Shown piece by piece: positions 15,765 to 24,497 of a DNA stretch of 64,000 nucleotides (the stretch's first letter is position 1; each line of letters opens with the position of its first letter). The DNA lies in assembly GCA_949293415.1 (NCBI GenBank), contig CASFDK010000027.1, positions 1 to 64,000 on the forward strand, in the 5' to 3' direction. The notes beneath the pieces were generated by a model. That model was not told where the DNA came from, did no database searches, and worked only from the letters and a program-made list of their open reading frames with translations. Made by a program: the position numbers and the translations under genes. The DNA comes from an uncultured Verrucomicrobiota bacterium. Its GTDB lineage: Bacteria > Verrucomicrobiota > Verrucomicrobiia > Opitutales > Intestinicryptomonadaceae.

Positions 15765-17336
15765 CTATTTTACGTGGATGATTTTGAATTGTTCCTTGCC
15801 GTCTTTGTCGAACCACGCTAGGCGATACCTGCCCTTGAAGCCGCGGAACTTGACGTTGCCGTCGGAGTCGGGCTTTGCGGAAAGGTTCGTGCGCCACTCG
15901 TGGTTGATAAGCTCGTCGAGCGCATAGAACGCGGGCTTCGGATTCATACCGCGCGTGAAAATGCCCGAAAGCGAGGGCTCGCCGGGGGCGCCGCAGTCGT
16001 CGACGACATTCCACCAAGTAATGCCCATCATCGGCTTGATGCTGAACCAGAGCCTGTAGGCGTTGCGCGTTATGATTGCCTGCACCATTCTGCCGCGTTC
16101 TGTCGTATCGACGGCGGTGATGGTGATTTCGCTCAAGTGGATGGGCTTGCCCACATCGATAAGCTTCATCGTGCTCCAGACATTCTCGGGATTTATACCC
16201 GCGGGGATTTTGCCTTCGGAAATCTCCTTGCTCGTCTTGGGATTGAACAGGTGCATCTGCGAACCGACAATGTCGATTTTACATCCGCGGCCAATCAGTT
16301 CGTTGATTTGATCGCGATAGGCGGGCTTCGTATTGTAGTCGTTGATGTTGAGCTTTACGCTTTCGGGGAACGATTTTTGTGCGGTCTGGAACGCCTTGAA
16401 CGTAAAGTCGGAGGGCATGATACCGCACCAGGTTTTCATCAGCGCGCAGTCTTTCGCCTCTTGGAACTGACCCTTTCCATAGGCGTGCGACGACTCGTTT
16501 ACAACGTCCCAGCTGTCTATTTCGCCGCCGTAATACTCGGCAAGCTCCTTGATGCGCTTTTCGAAAGCCTTGTTGAGGTTTTCGGCAAATACGGGAAGCT
16601 TAGCGGAAAGCTCCTGCGGAGTCATTTTCTTGAACGTTTCGGTATATTCCTCGCAGATTCCCTTGTTCCCGAAAACGGGATACTTTTTGATGATTTCCTT
16701 GTCGAAAAATTCGCGTTCGGAGGGGTCGGTCAGGCAATCCTTGAAGAGCCAAGTGGGCATGTGCCAATAACGGTTGTCCCAAATGAGCGGATGCCCGTGG
16801 ATGCGGATTCCCATTTCCTTGCAGAACTTGACGACGTTTTCGGGAGCGGGTCTGCGCCAGTGTTGCTCGGTCTTGGGCGATTCCGACTTGTTCCAGTAGT
16901 CCTGTTCGTCCCAATATTCCGAGACGAAACGCGGGCGGTTGGGCTGTGGTTCAAACTGCTGCCAGTAGAACGATACCGTAGCGGAGTTGAAAAGCGAGCC
17001 GTACAGCGACTTGTACTTTGCGTTGAGCGCGGGGTCGCCGAGCTGGTCGAAGTTGAAGATGTGCGCACCGAAAATGAAGTCGTGCGAAATCTGCTCTACG
17101 ACAACCTCCGTGCCGTCCTTGATTTTCCCGACGTTTACGACGGCGTCCGCCTTGCGGTTCGCCTCGATGTCGGCGTCGATTTTCTTCTGCACGTCCTCGT
17201 TCCAGATGTCCCAGTACTTCTGCGACATTATCTTGTCGGTATCCTGCGCCGCATTCTTCGGAATGTCGAACCGCTTCGCTTGTGCGAACACCGCTGAGAC
17301 CGCGAGTATCCCCGCCACCATATATTTAATTTTCAT
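15765..17336 (-). CDS. Secreted GH10 endo-xylanase-like protein, copy 1
   Basis: The 523-residue protein has a signal peptide (MKIKYMVAGILAVSAVFAQA) and a GH10 TIM barrel. The acid/base glutamate is E281 in SWDVVNESSHAYG; the nucleophile is E403 in PIHLSEITIT. GHPLIWDNRYWHMPTWL and NINDYN are further GH10 marks. An insert of about 100 residues precedes the acid/base strand, and a short C-terminal beta domain (FRGFKGRYRLAWF) follows the barrel. GH10 enzymes cleave beta-1,4-xylan or related glucans outside the cytoplasm. The gene is a tandem paralogue of 17356-18942; a stretch of about 280 bases near the 5' end is almost identical between them. Confidence 0.88.
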   Translation of the reverse strand: MKIKYMVAGILAVSAVFAQAKRFDIPKNAAQDTDKIMSQKYWDIWNEDVQKKIDADIEANRKADAVVNVGKIKDGTEVVVEQISHDFIFGAHIFNFDQLGDPALNAKYKSLYGSLFNSATVSFYWQQFEPQPNRPRFVSEYWDEQDYWNKSESPKTEQHWRRPAPENVVKFCKEMGIRIHGHPLIWDNRYWHMPTWLFKDCLTDPSEREFFDKEIIKKYPVFGNKGICEEYTETFKKMTPQELSAKLPVFAENLNKAFEKRIKELAEYYGGEIDSWDVVNESSHAYGKGQFQEAKDCALMKTWCGIMPSDFTFKAFQTAQKSFPESVKLNINDYNTKPAYRDQINELIGRGCKIDIVGSQMHLFNPKTSKEISEGKIPAGINPENVWSTMKLIDVGKPIHLSEITITAVDTTERGRMVQAIITRNAYRLWFSIKPMMGITWWNVVDDCGAPGEPSLSGIFTRGMNPKPAFYALDELINHEWRTNLSAKPDSDGNVKFRGFKGRYRLAWFDKDGKEQFKIIHVK

Positions 17337-17355
17337 GATTTTTGCCTTTTTTGTG

Positions 17356-18942
17356 TTATTTTACGTTTACAATCTTAAACTGTTCCCTGCCGTCTTTGTC
17401 GAACCAAGACAGGCGGTACTTGCCTTTGAAGCCGCGGAACTTGATGTTGCCGTCGGAGTCGGGCTTTGCGGAAAGGTTCGTGCGCCACTCGTGGTTGATA
17501 AGCTCGTCGAGCGCGAAGAACGCGGGTTTGGGATTCATACCGCGCGTAAACAGCCCCGACAGCGAAGGCTCGCCCGCCATTCCGCAACCGTCGACTACGT
17601 TCCACCAAGTAATGCCCATCATCGGCTTTATGCTAAACCACGTTCTGTAGAGGTTTCGGGCGATGATTGCCTGGATCATTCTGCCGCGTTCGTCGTTGCC
17701 CGTTGCGGTGATGGTAATTTCGCTCAAGTGGATGGGCTTGCCAACGTCGATGCCGTTCATAATCTTGCGGATTCCGTCGGGGCGCATGCGTTCGGAAGTT
17801 TTGCCTGCGGCTACATCCTCGATTGACTTGGGGTTGAAGATGTGCATCTGCGAACCCACGATGTCTATCTTGCATCCGCGCGAGAGCATTTCTTCAATCA
17901 TATTGCGGTAGTCTTTCCCCATCAGGTAGTCGTTTATGTTCAGCTTGACCTTCTTGGGGAAGTGCTTTTGCGCGGTCTGGAATGCGTCGAAAACGAAGTC
18001 GGCGGGCATAATCACGCCGAAGCGCGACTTCATCAGCTTGTCGCCGTCCTTGAAACCGCCCTGCTTGTACGCCTGCACAGCCTCGTTTACGACATCCCAA
18101 CTGTCTACGGTATCGCCATAGTATTCGGCGATTTCGATTATGCGCTTTTCGAAAGCCTTTTTGAGATTCGCCGACAACACGGGGAACATTTTCGAGAGGT
18201 CCTTGCCCGTCAGCTTTTGATACTTTTCGGTATAGACTTCGGGCTTGGGGCGCACGCCGAACTCGGGCAGCTTCGTGATGATGTCGCGCATAAAGACATC
18301 GCGCTCCTGCGGGTCGGTAAGGCACGATTCGAGCAGCCAAGTGGGAATGTGGAAAATGCGGATGTCCCAAATGAGCGGGTGTCCGTGAATGCGGATTCCC
18401 ATTTCCTTGCAGAACTTGATTACGTTTTCGGGAGCGGGTCTGCGCCAGTGCGGCTCGGTACTGGGAGACTTCGACTTGTTCCAGTAGTCCTGTCCGTCCC
18501 AATATTCACTCTTGAAACGCGGACGGTTGGGCTGCATTTCGAAAGTATACCAGTAGAACGATACCGTAGCGGAGTTGAAAAGCGAGCCGTACAGCGACTT
18601 GTACTTTGCGTTGAGCGCGGGGTCGCCGAGCTGGTCGAAGTTGAAGATGTGCGCTCCGAAAACGAAGTCGTGCGAAATCTGCTCTACGACAACCTCCGTG
18701 CCGTCCTTGATTTGCCCGACGTTTACGACGGCGTCCGCCTTGCGGTTCGCCTCGATGTCGGCGTCGATTTTCTTCTGCACGTCCTCGTTCCAGATGTCCC
18801 AGTACTTCTGCGACATTATCTTGTCGGTGTCTTCAGCCGCATTCTTCGGAATTCTGAACTGTTTTGCCTGCGCCGAAAACGCCCCGAAACAGAGGGCAAT
18901 CAGCGGCAGGATTTTCGCGCCGCGTATAAAAAATCTTTTCAT
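17356..18942 (-). CDS. Secreted GH10 endo-xylanase-like protein, copy 2
   Basis: The 528-residue protein is the paralogue of the neighbouring gene and lies 19 bases upstream of it, so both are probably on one transcript. Signal peptide: MKRFFIRGAKILPLIALCFG and cleavage near FSAQA. Catalytic residues are conserved: E287 in SWDVVNEAVQAYK and E408 in PIHLSEITIT. It shares with copy 1 the motif RIHGHPLIWD and the C-terminal FRGFKGKYRLSWF. The two differ mainly in the insert before the acid/base strand and in the loops around the active site, which suggests different specificities within one pathway. The divergent upstream region carries two palindromes that may be operators. Confidence 0.88.
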   Translation of the reverse strand: MKRFFIRGAKILPLIALCFGAFSAQAKQFRIPKNAAEDTDKIMSQKYWDIWNEDVQKKIDADIEANRKADAVVNVGQIKDGTEVVVEQISHDFVFGAHIFNFDQLGDPALNAKYKSLYGSLFNSATVSFYWYTFEMQPNRPRFKSEYWDGQDYWNKSKSPSTEPHWRRPAPENVIKFCKEMGIRIHGHPLIWDIRIFHIPTWLLESCLTDPQERDVFMRDIITKLPEFGVRPKPEVYTEKYQKLTGKDLSKMFPVLSANLKKAFEKRIIEIAEYYGDTVDSWDVVNEAVQAYKQGGFKDGDKLMKSRFGVIMPADFVFDAFQTAQKHFPKKVKLNINDYLMGKDYRNMIEEMLSRGCKIDIVGSQMHIFNPKSIEDVAAGKTSERMRPDGIRKIMNGIDVGKPIHLSEITITATGNDERGRMIQAIIARNLYRTWFSIKPMMGITWWNVVDGCGMAGEPSLSGLFTRGMNPKPAFFALDELINHEWRTNLSAKPDSDGNIKFRGFKGKYRLSWFDKDGREQFKIVNVK

Positions 18943-18997
18943 AAAGAAAGGTTAAAATGCGTCCGTCCGATATGCAACAGTAAAAAGGCGCGGATTT

Positions 18998-19012
18998 GGT
19001 AAACTGTTTACC
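18998..19012. promoter_or_regulatory. 15-base palindrome between divergent glycosidase genes, possible operator
   Basis: GGTAAACTGTTTACC is a perfect inverted repeat around a central T. It lies 56 bases upstream of the GH10 start codon and 101 bases upstream of the divergent glycosidase. Sites of this shape are used by LacI- and GntR-type regulators. No such regulator gene is nearby. Confidence 0.45.
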
Positions 19013-19066
19013 GACGGGACTTTTTTCTTGAAGCGGCGGCGCGTTTTTGGGATAACCCGTACCGCT

Positions 19067-19083
19067 CAAACGTATGACGTTTG
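19067..19083. promoter_or_regulatory. 17-base palindrome upstream of the tandem glycosidases, possible operator
   Basis: CAAACGTATGACGTTTG has seven-base arms around a 3-base centre. It sits 30 bases before the ATG at 19113, a position suited to repression of that gene. It is distinct from the GGTAAAC palindrome 55 bases away. Confidence 0.4.
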
Positions 19084-19112
19084 CATAATACCAACAACAC
19101 TACTCGGACACT

Positions 19113-21365
19113 ATGAAGAAAATTTTTGCACTTTTTGCGCTATCCGTCGCGTCGTCGAACCTGTTCGCCGACAAGTTCGTATCGGGCATATCGGGCGTGG
19201 GCGACACCGTCGACAAGTCGCGGTACGGCACGGCGATGATTGCCAACGGGCACGTCTCCACGGTTATCGACTACCTCGGACTTCAGAAGCAACAGCGTTA
19301 TGCACACCTAACCCCCGCCGTTTCCGTCGCCGACCGCCGTTACGGTCAGCCCGTGGACTACCTGATTTCGCACGGCTGGTTCGACGCCGCTCTTTATATA
19401 GACGGCAAAGAACAGAAGCCGATTAAGTGGACGCAAACGCTCGACACAAAAAGCGCGTTTTCCGAAAACGTCGTAGAATACCCCGACGCAACGGTTAAGA
19501 CCGTCGCGTTCGTGCCGGCCAACCGCAAAATGCTCGTCGTAAAAAAGACGGTCGTTCCCAAAGCCCCATCAAAGGTAAAGTTCGGCTTCAAATACACATT
19601 CGCCCCGTCGATGCCCGCAAAACCGCGCGACCGTGCCGTTACGACGGGCGCGTTCGCCGAAAAAAACTGCGCGCGCTTCGTCTATAAACTCTACGGTCTC
19701 GACGTATACCGCGGCGAAATTTCGATAACATCCACAGCCGACGCAAAGGTTTCGTTCGTCGAAAACAACGATGCCGCGCTTCTGGAATCGGAAGCCGACG
19801 CGACTCCCGAAAAGCCCTTCGAAAGCGTCTATTATATGACCTACGAAGACGACTACGACGGCTCGCTCAAACCGCAAAAAAACATCGACTACACAGCAGC
19901 CTCCGCCGCCGCCCGCAAGTCCGCGCTTTCCGACGGCTTCGACAAAATTTTCGCCGAACACAAAGCCGAGTGGGGTAAATACTGGGACGGCGTGTCGGTA
20001 TCGATTCCCGACGAAAAGCTCGAACGCGCCTACCATACCGCGCTCTACCATATGAAGTGCATCGCCACGCGTTGGGGCTTCCCCGTCGGCATTTTCGCCG
20101 GTTCGCATTTCGGCGGCGCGTACTTCGGCTGGGACGAAACCTTCTGTATGCTCGCCCTCGCATCGACGGGAAAATTCGACATCTCGCGCGTATCGGTCGA
20201 TTTCCGCAGAACCGTTCTGCCGAAAGCGATGAACCGCGTGGGCAAATACGGCAGGGCAAAGCGTATCACCGTGGGTGCGCGCTACACTTGGCAGACATAC
20301 GACCCCAAATTCGCCGAACTCGAAAAGGCGACCCCCGGCTATTGGATTGAACACATATTCCATATGTCGAACATCTCCCTTCAGGCGTGGACGCAGTACC
20401 TTTATACGAACGACCGCGCCTACCTCGAAAAGACGGTTTACCCGATTGTCTCCGAATGTGCCGCATACTACTTGGCAAACCACCTCTACGAAACGCGCGA
20501 CGGCGACCTTATCGTAGGCTATAGCACCGACCTCGAACGCCTCGGGCCCGCCAAACTCAACGCCTTTATGACATCCTGCGGCATCGTCTACACGCTCGAG
20601 CGCGCCGCCGAAGGCGCGGAAATCCTAGGGGTGGATTCCGACTTCGCCGAAAAGTGCCGCGCCGCCGCCGCCCGCCTGCGCAAGAGCTTCGCCAACGACG
20701 GCAAAAAATATATTCCCTACGACAAAAGCAAAGACAAGAGCATAAACGTCGTCGCGGGGCTGTTCCCGTACCCCGTCAACGACCCCGAAAATCCGCTTCA
20801 AAAGAACGCCGTTTACGACTACTTCAAAAACATCGACAAGGCGGGCAATATGTACTCCACGGGCAAGAGCGTGAACGCGTGGTACGCGGGCTGGACGATT
20901 TCCGCGCTCGTGCCGTACTCCGACAACGTCGTGCCCGCGCAGCTTCTCGAAGTCGTCGCCCGCAACCTCGGCGCGTTCGGCGACACCTTCGAAATCAACG
21001 AGCCGGAAAACCGCATACAATACCATCCCTGGTTCTCGACCGCGGCGGGCAACATCGTCTACGCGCTCAACAAAATGATGCTCTTCAGCGAAGAAAACGG
21101 CGGCATAAAAATCGCGCCGTCCGTGCCCGAATCTTGGCGCGATTTCTCCTATACACTGCCGACCTTCGGCGGACTGAAGGTTTCGGTCAAAGCCGAAAAC
21201 GGCAGACTTGTCTACGCCGAACTTTTGGGCGAAAACGGGCGGAGCCGCGAAATCTCCGTTCCCAAACGGCTCGTCGACGTTTCGAAAATTTCGGGCGGAT
21301 ACAAAGACGCGGGCGGCTATATTACAATCACCGCAAAGACGGGCGCGCCGTTCTATAAAAATTAG
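19113..21365 (+). CDS. Secreted six-hairpin glycosidase-like protein, copy 1
   Basis: The 750-residue protein has a signal peptide (MKKIFALFALSVASSNLFA). An N-terminal beta-sandwich (about 25-270) is joined to an alpha/alpha barrel: FGWDETFCMLAL, WIEHIFHMSNISLQAWTQYLY, GYSTDLERLGPAKLNAFMTS and DTFEINEPENRIQYHPWFS. The last part is a small beta domain (LPTFGGLKVSVKAENG). This layout is shared by families such as GH65 and GH95, but I cannot assign the family. Conserved acidic residues in GWDET and EINEPEN are candidates for catalysis. It is followed by a paralogue, with 62 bases between, and both are divergent from the GH10 pair. Confidence 0.7.
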   Translation: MKKIFALFALSVASSNLFADKFVSGISGVGDTVDKSRYGTAMIANGHVSTVIDYLGLQKQQRYAHLTPAVSVADRRYGQPVDYLISHGWFDAALYIDGKEQKPIKWTQTLDTKSAFSENVVEYPDATVKTVAFVPANRKMLVVKKTVVPKAPSKVKFGFKYTFAPSMPAKPRDRAVTTGAFAEKNCARFVYKLYGLDVYRGEISITSTADAKVSFVENNDAALLESEADATPEKPFESVYYMTYEDDYDGSLKPQKNIDYTAASAAARKSALSDGFDKIFAEHKAEWGKYWDGVSVSIPDEKLERAYHTALYHMKCIATRWGFPVGIFAGSHFGGAYFGWDETFCMLALASTGKFDISRVSVDFRRTVLPKAMNRVGKYGRAKRITVGARYTWQTYDPKFAELEKATPGYWIEHIFHMSNISLQAWTQYLYTNDRAYLEKTVYPIVSECAAYYLANHLYETRDGDLIVGYSTDLERLGPAKLNAFMTSCGIVYTLERAAEGAEILGVDSDFAEKCRAAAARLRKSFANDGKKYIPYDKSKDKSINVVAGLFPYPVNDPENPLQKNAVYDYFKNIDKAGNMYSTGKSVNAWYAGWTISALVPYSDNVVPAQLLEVVARNLGAFGDTFEINEPENRIQYHPWFSTAAGNIVYALNKMMLFSEENGGIKIAPSVPESWRDFSYTLPTFGGLKVSVKAENGRLVYAELLGENGRSREISVPKRLVDVSKISGGYKDAGGYITITAKTGAPFYKN

Positions 21366-21427
21366 AATTGATTCAACCGCCCGATTTTGGAATAATCGGG
21401 TCTTTAAACAAAACAGGGAAAACATAT

Positions 21428-23647
21428 ATGAGGAAAATGGAAATTATCGCGCTCGCCGCGACGTTTATACCGCTTTCGCTGTCCGCCCATTGGGCGAACA
21501 CAACCGAAGGCGTTGGGGAGAAAACCGATTCGGCGAAATACGCCTGCGCTCTCATCTCGAACGGGAGCATATCCACGCAAATCGACAACCTCGGCGTCCA
21601 GAAACCGAAGAAGTACGTTTCGTTCGTTCCGCAGGTCGCTTGGGAGGGCCGCCGCTACGGCGCGCCGAAAGACTCGCTCATCTCGCACGGCTCTTTCGAT
21701 ACCGTCCTTTCCGTCGGCGGAAAAATTCAGGACAAACCCGTGAAGTGGAGACAGACGCTCGACAACAAATCGGCGTTCTCGGAAAACGTCGTGGAATATC
21801 CCGACGCGACGGTTAGGACAATCGCGTTCGTCCCCGCGGGGCGCGATATGCTCGTTGTCAAGAAGACGATAACCCCGAAAAAAGAGGGTGTTGTAAAGTT
21901 CGATTTCGTCTACAAATTCGCCCCCAAGACGCGCTTCAAGGAGCGCGAACGCGTGTCCACGGTAAACAGAATCGTCGAACCCAACCGCGCTACGTTCGAA
22001 TATATCGCAATCGGGATGAAAGCGTACAAGGGTATGATTTCGCTGATGTCCGATTTCCCGAGCGCGCCGACCTTCGCCGACGGCGACACGGCGGTTCTTT
22101 CGTCCGAATCCAAGGTTTCGCCCGCAACGCCGCTCGAAATTTCCTATTTTGTAACCTTCAACGACAACTTCGAAAAGCCCGACTACAAAGCCGCCGACTC
22201 CGCCGCAAAGGCGTTCGTGCAGGCGAACGGCTTCGACAAAATTTTCGCCGAACACAAAGCCGTCTGGGCGAAATACTGGCAGGGCTCGCACATCAACATT
22301 CCGAACAAGGAAATCGAAAACACATACTATACGGGCTTGTACCACCAGCGTTGCAACTCCACAAAGTGGTCGCTGCCTGTCGGCGTGTTCGTCGACTCGC
22401 ACTGGGACGGCAGATTTTTCGGCTGGGACGAGGCGTTCAACTCGATGGCACTGGCCACAAGCGGCAAATTCGACGACTCACGCAAAGTCTCCGACTTCCG
22501 TACAAAACATCTCGGCAAGGCCGTCTACTGGGTGAACAAAAACGGCAAACGGCGCAGCAGCGGCGCGCGCTACGTTTGGGAATCGACGGAGCTCGGCGAC
22601 GAAGCCGCTCCCTACGGATTCTGGATGGAGCACATCTTCCATATGTCGAATATGGCGATGGCCACTTGGGGGCACTACCTCTACTCGAACGACAGGGATT
22701 TTCTGAAAAAAAACTACGAACTGATGGTCGAGTCGTCGCTCTATTACGTCAAGAACCGCATCTATAACATGGACGGCGCGACGAAAGTGGGCTATTGCAC
22801 CGACCTCGAAAGAATGGGCGAAGCCAAGTTCAACGCCTTTATGACATCGTGCGGTATCATCTATACGCTCGAAAAGACGGCGGCGGCGGCGGACATACTC
22901 GGGGTGGACGCAGACCTCGCAAAGCAGTTCCGCGAAATCGCCGCAAAGCTCCGCAAAAGCCTGCCCAACGACGGCGAAAAATACGTTCCCTACGAAGGTA
23001 GCAAGGACTATTCAATCGGCAGCGTGGGCGGTTTCTATCCCTACCCCGTGCTCGACCCGAAAGACAAATTCGCCGAAAAGGCTGTCTACGATTTCCACAA
23101 GAATATCGACAAGGGCGGCAATATGTACGATATGGGCAAAGGCGTAAACGCATGGTACGCGGGCTGGATGTCGTCGGCACTCGTGAACTTCAACGACAAG
23201 ACCAACCCCGCAATCCTCCTTGCGGGCGCGGCAAAGGAAACCGGTTCGTTCTACGACACGTACGAGATCAACGAACCCGCAAACAAGGTGCAGAAATGCC
23301 CGTGGTTCTCGACGGGTTCGGGCAACTACGTATATGCGGTCAACCAAATGCTTCTGCGCCCGTCGGAAAACGGCGACATATACCTGTGCTCGTCCGTGCC
23401 CGACTCGTGGAACGACATCGACTTCCGCCTGCCGACCTACGGCGGACTTTGGTTTAGCGCGGACATCAAAGACGGCAAGCTCGTTTCTGCATCGCTCGAG
23501 GCGCGCGGCAAGGGCGACAAGTCCGCAAAGCGCACGCTGCTTGTTCCCGTCCGTTTCGTGGATACTTCGAAGATTCTTTCGAACTGGGAAAAGCGCGGCG
23601 ACTTCGTTGCGATACAAATCGAAGCGGGCAAAAAGTTCTACAAATAG
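21428..23647 (+). CDS. Secreted six-hairpin glycosidase-like protein, copy 2
   Basis: The 739-residue protein is a paralogue of the preceding gene with the same domain order and conserved blocks: FGWDEAFNSMALATSGKFD, WMEHIFHMSNMA, GYCTDLERMGEAKFNAFMTS and YEINEPANKVQKCPWFS. The start at 21428 gives a signal peptide (MRKMEIIALAATFIPLSLSA). The tandem pair probably forms an operon serving the same glycan as the divergent GH10 pair, an inference from synteny. The acidic residues in GWDE and EINEP are conserved in both copies, which supports a catalytic role. Confidence 0.7.
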   Translation: MRKMEIIALAATFIPLSLSAHWANTTEGVGEKTDSAKYACALISNGSISTQIDNLGVQKPKKYVSFVPQVAWEGRRYGAPKDSLISHGSFDTVLSVGGKIQDKPVKWRQTLDNKSAFSENVVEYPDATVRTIAFVPAGRDMLVVKKTITPKKEGVVKFDFVYKFAPKTRFKERERVSTVNRIVEPNRATFEYIAIGMKAYKGMISLMSDFPSAPTFADGDTAVLSSESKVSPATPLEISYFVTFNDNFEKPDYKAADSAAKAFVQANGFDKIFAEHKAVWAKYWQGSHINIPNKEIENTYYTGLYHQRCNSTKWSLPVGVFVDSHWDGRFFGWDEAFNSMALATSGKFDDSRKVSDFRTKHLGKAVYWVNKNGKRRSSGARYVWESTELGDEAAPYGFWMEHIFHMSNMAMATWGHYLYSNDRDFLKKNYELMVESSLYYVKNRIYNMDGATKVGYCTDLERMGEAKFNAFMTSCGIIYTLEKTAAAADILGVDADLAKQFREIAAKLRKSLPNDGEKYVPYEGSKDYSIGSVGGFYPYPVLDPKDKFAEKAVYDFHKNIDKGGNMYDMGKGVNAWYAGWMSSALVNFNDKTNPAILLAGAAKETGSFYDTYEINEPANKVQKCPWFSTGSGNYVYAVNQMLLRPSENGDIYLCSSVPDSWNDIDFRLPTYGGLWFSADIKDGKLVSASLEARGKGDKSAKRTLLVPVRFVDTSKILSNWEKRGDFVAIQIEAGKKFYK

Positions 23648-23662
23648 TTTTCGAATACCGAC

Positions 23663-23702
23663 AAAAAAGATGCGGAGCGCGGAAATCGCCCCGCATTTTT
23701 TG
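23663..23702. terminator. Bidirectional terminator between convergent genes
   Basis: A run of A, GATGCGG, a short spacer, CCGCAT and a run of T form a hairpin readable from both strands. It lies between the convergent glycosidase and acyltransferase genes. Confidence 0.75.
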
Positions 23703-23710
23703 TGCAAACA

Positions 23711-24379
23711 TCAGTCGATGTTGTCGGAGTTTAGAAAGTTTTCGACCAGTTTTTCGGGCGCGATGTTTTGCTCCGCCGCGGCGCGTTCGAGGTCGGCGTA
23801 GGTCTTGAATTCCAGCACTTCGATATGCGCCTTCGAGAACGGCTTGGGCAGAATGAATTTGTCCCACGTCTTGCCTATGCGCCAGTACGATTTCGGCGTG
23901 ATTTTCAGCGCGAGCACCCTTGCCCCGCTTTCCTTCGCCACGAGCGCAAACCCCGCCTTCGCCCGATTTTTCGGACCTACGGGTCCGTCGGGCGTAATGA
24001 AAACGTCGCCGCCGCCCCGCAGCGTATCGACAAGCTCCTTGACCGCCGCCGCCCCGCGCCTCTTGTGCGAGCCGCGCACCGCGCCGATTTTCGAGAGCCT
24101 GAAAAACGCGCACAAATACGCGCCGTCGCGGCTCGCGCTGACAAGCCCGCTCATCGGAATGCCGTCGCGATACCAGTATTTGCACATCGCGAGGAAGAAA
24201 ATCCTGCTGTGCCACGCAACGCCCACGAGCCGCTCTGGCGACGACATCTTCGCAACGTCTCCCGCCGCCGCCTCGAGCCTTACCGTAGACTGGAGAAGCC
24301 TTGTAAGCAGGAAAAGCGGAAGCACGGCGATATAGTGCCGCAGGGTGGGATTGTATACGTCTGGTCTTTTTTCGCTCAT
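23711..24379 (-). CDS. DUF374 lysophospholipid acyltransferase-like protein
   Basis: The 222-residue protein fits the DUF374 branch of the LPLAT superfamily. The catalytic histidine lies in VGVAWHSRIFF (H57), and VSASRDG, VRGSHKRRG and FITPDGPVGPK are the family blocks. An N-terminal hydrophobic stretch (YIAVLPLFLLTRLLQ) places it at the inner membrane. These enzymes act near lipid A or phospholipid assembly; in some bacteria a DUF374 member adds a secondary acyl chain or Kdo-linked lipid. The ATG at 24379 is used; the TTG one codon earlier is less likely. It is divergent from the ArnT-like gene. Confidence 0.82.
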   Translation of the reverse strand: MSEKRPDVYNPTLRHYIAVLPLFLLTRLLQSTVRLEAAAGDVAKMSSPERLVGVAWHSRIFFLAMCKYWYRDGIPMSGLVSASRDGAYLCAFFRLSKIGAVRGSHKRRGAAAVKELVDTLRGGGDVFITPDGPVGPKNRAKAGFALVAKESGARVLALKITPKSYWRIGKTWDKFILPKPFSKAHIEVLEFKTYADLERAAAEQNIAPEKLVENFLNSDNID

Positions 24380-24497
24380 CAAATTAACGCCCGATTAAAG
24401 GGGGGAAGCGCGGGTTTTTCAACATAAAACCTTGCGGGAGCATCCGCGCCGCCATTTTTTCTTGTCTCGCAAGTTCAAATGGTTTGTGCTTGGGCGA

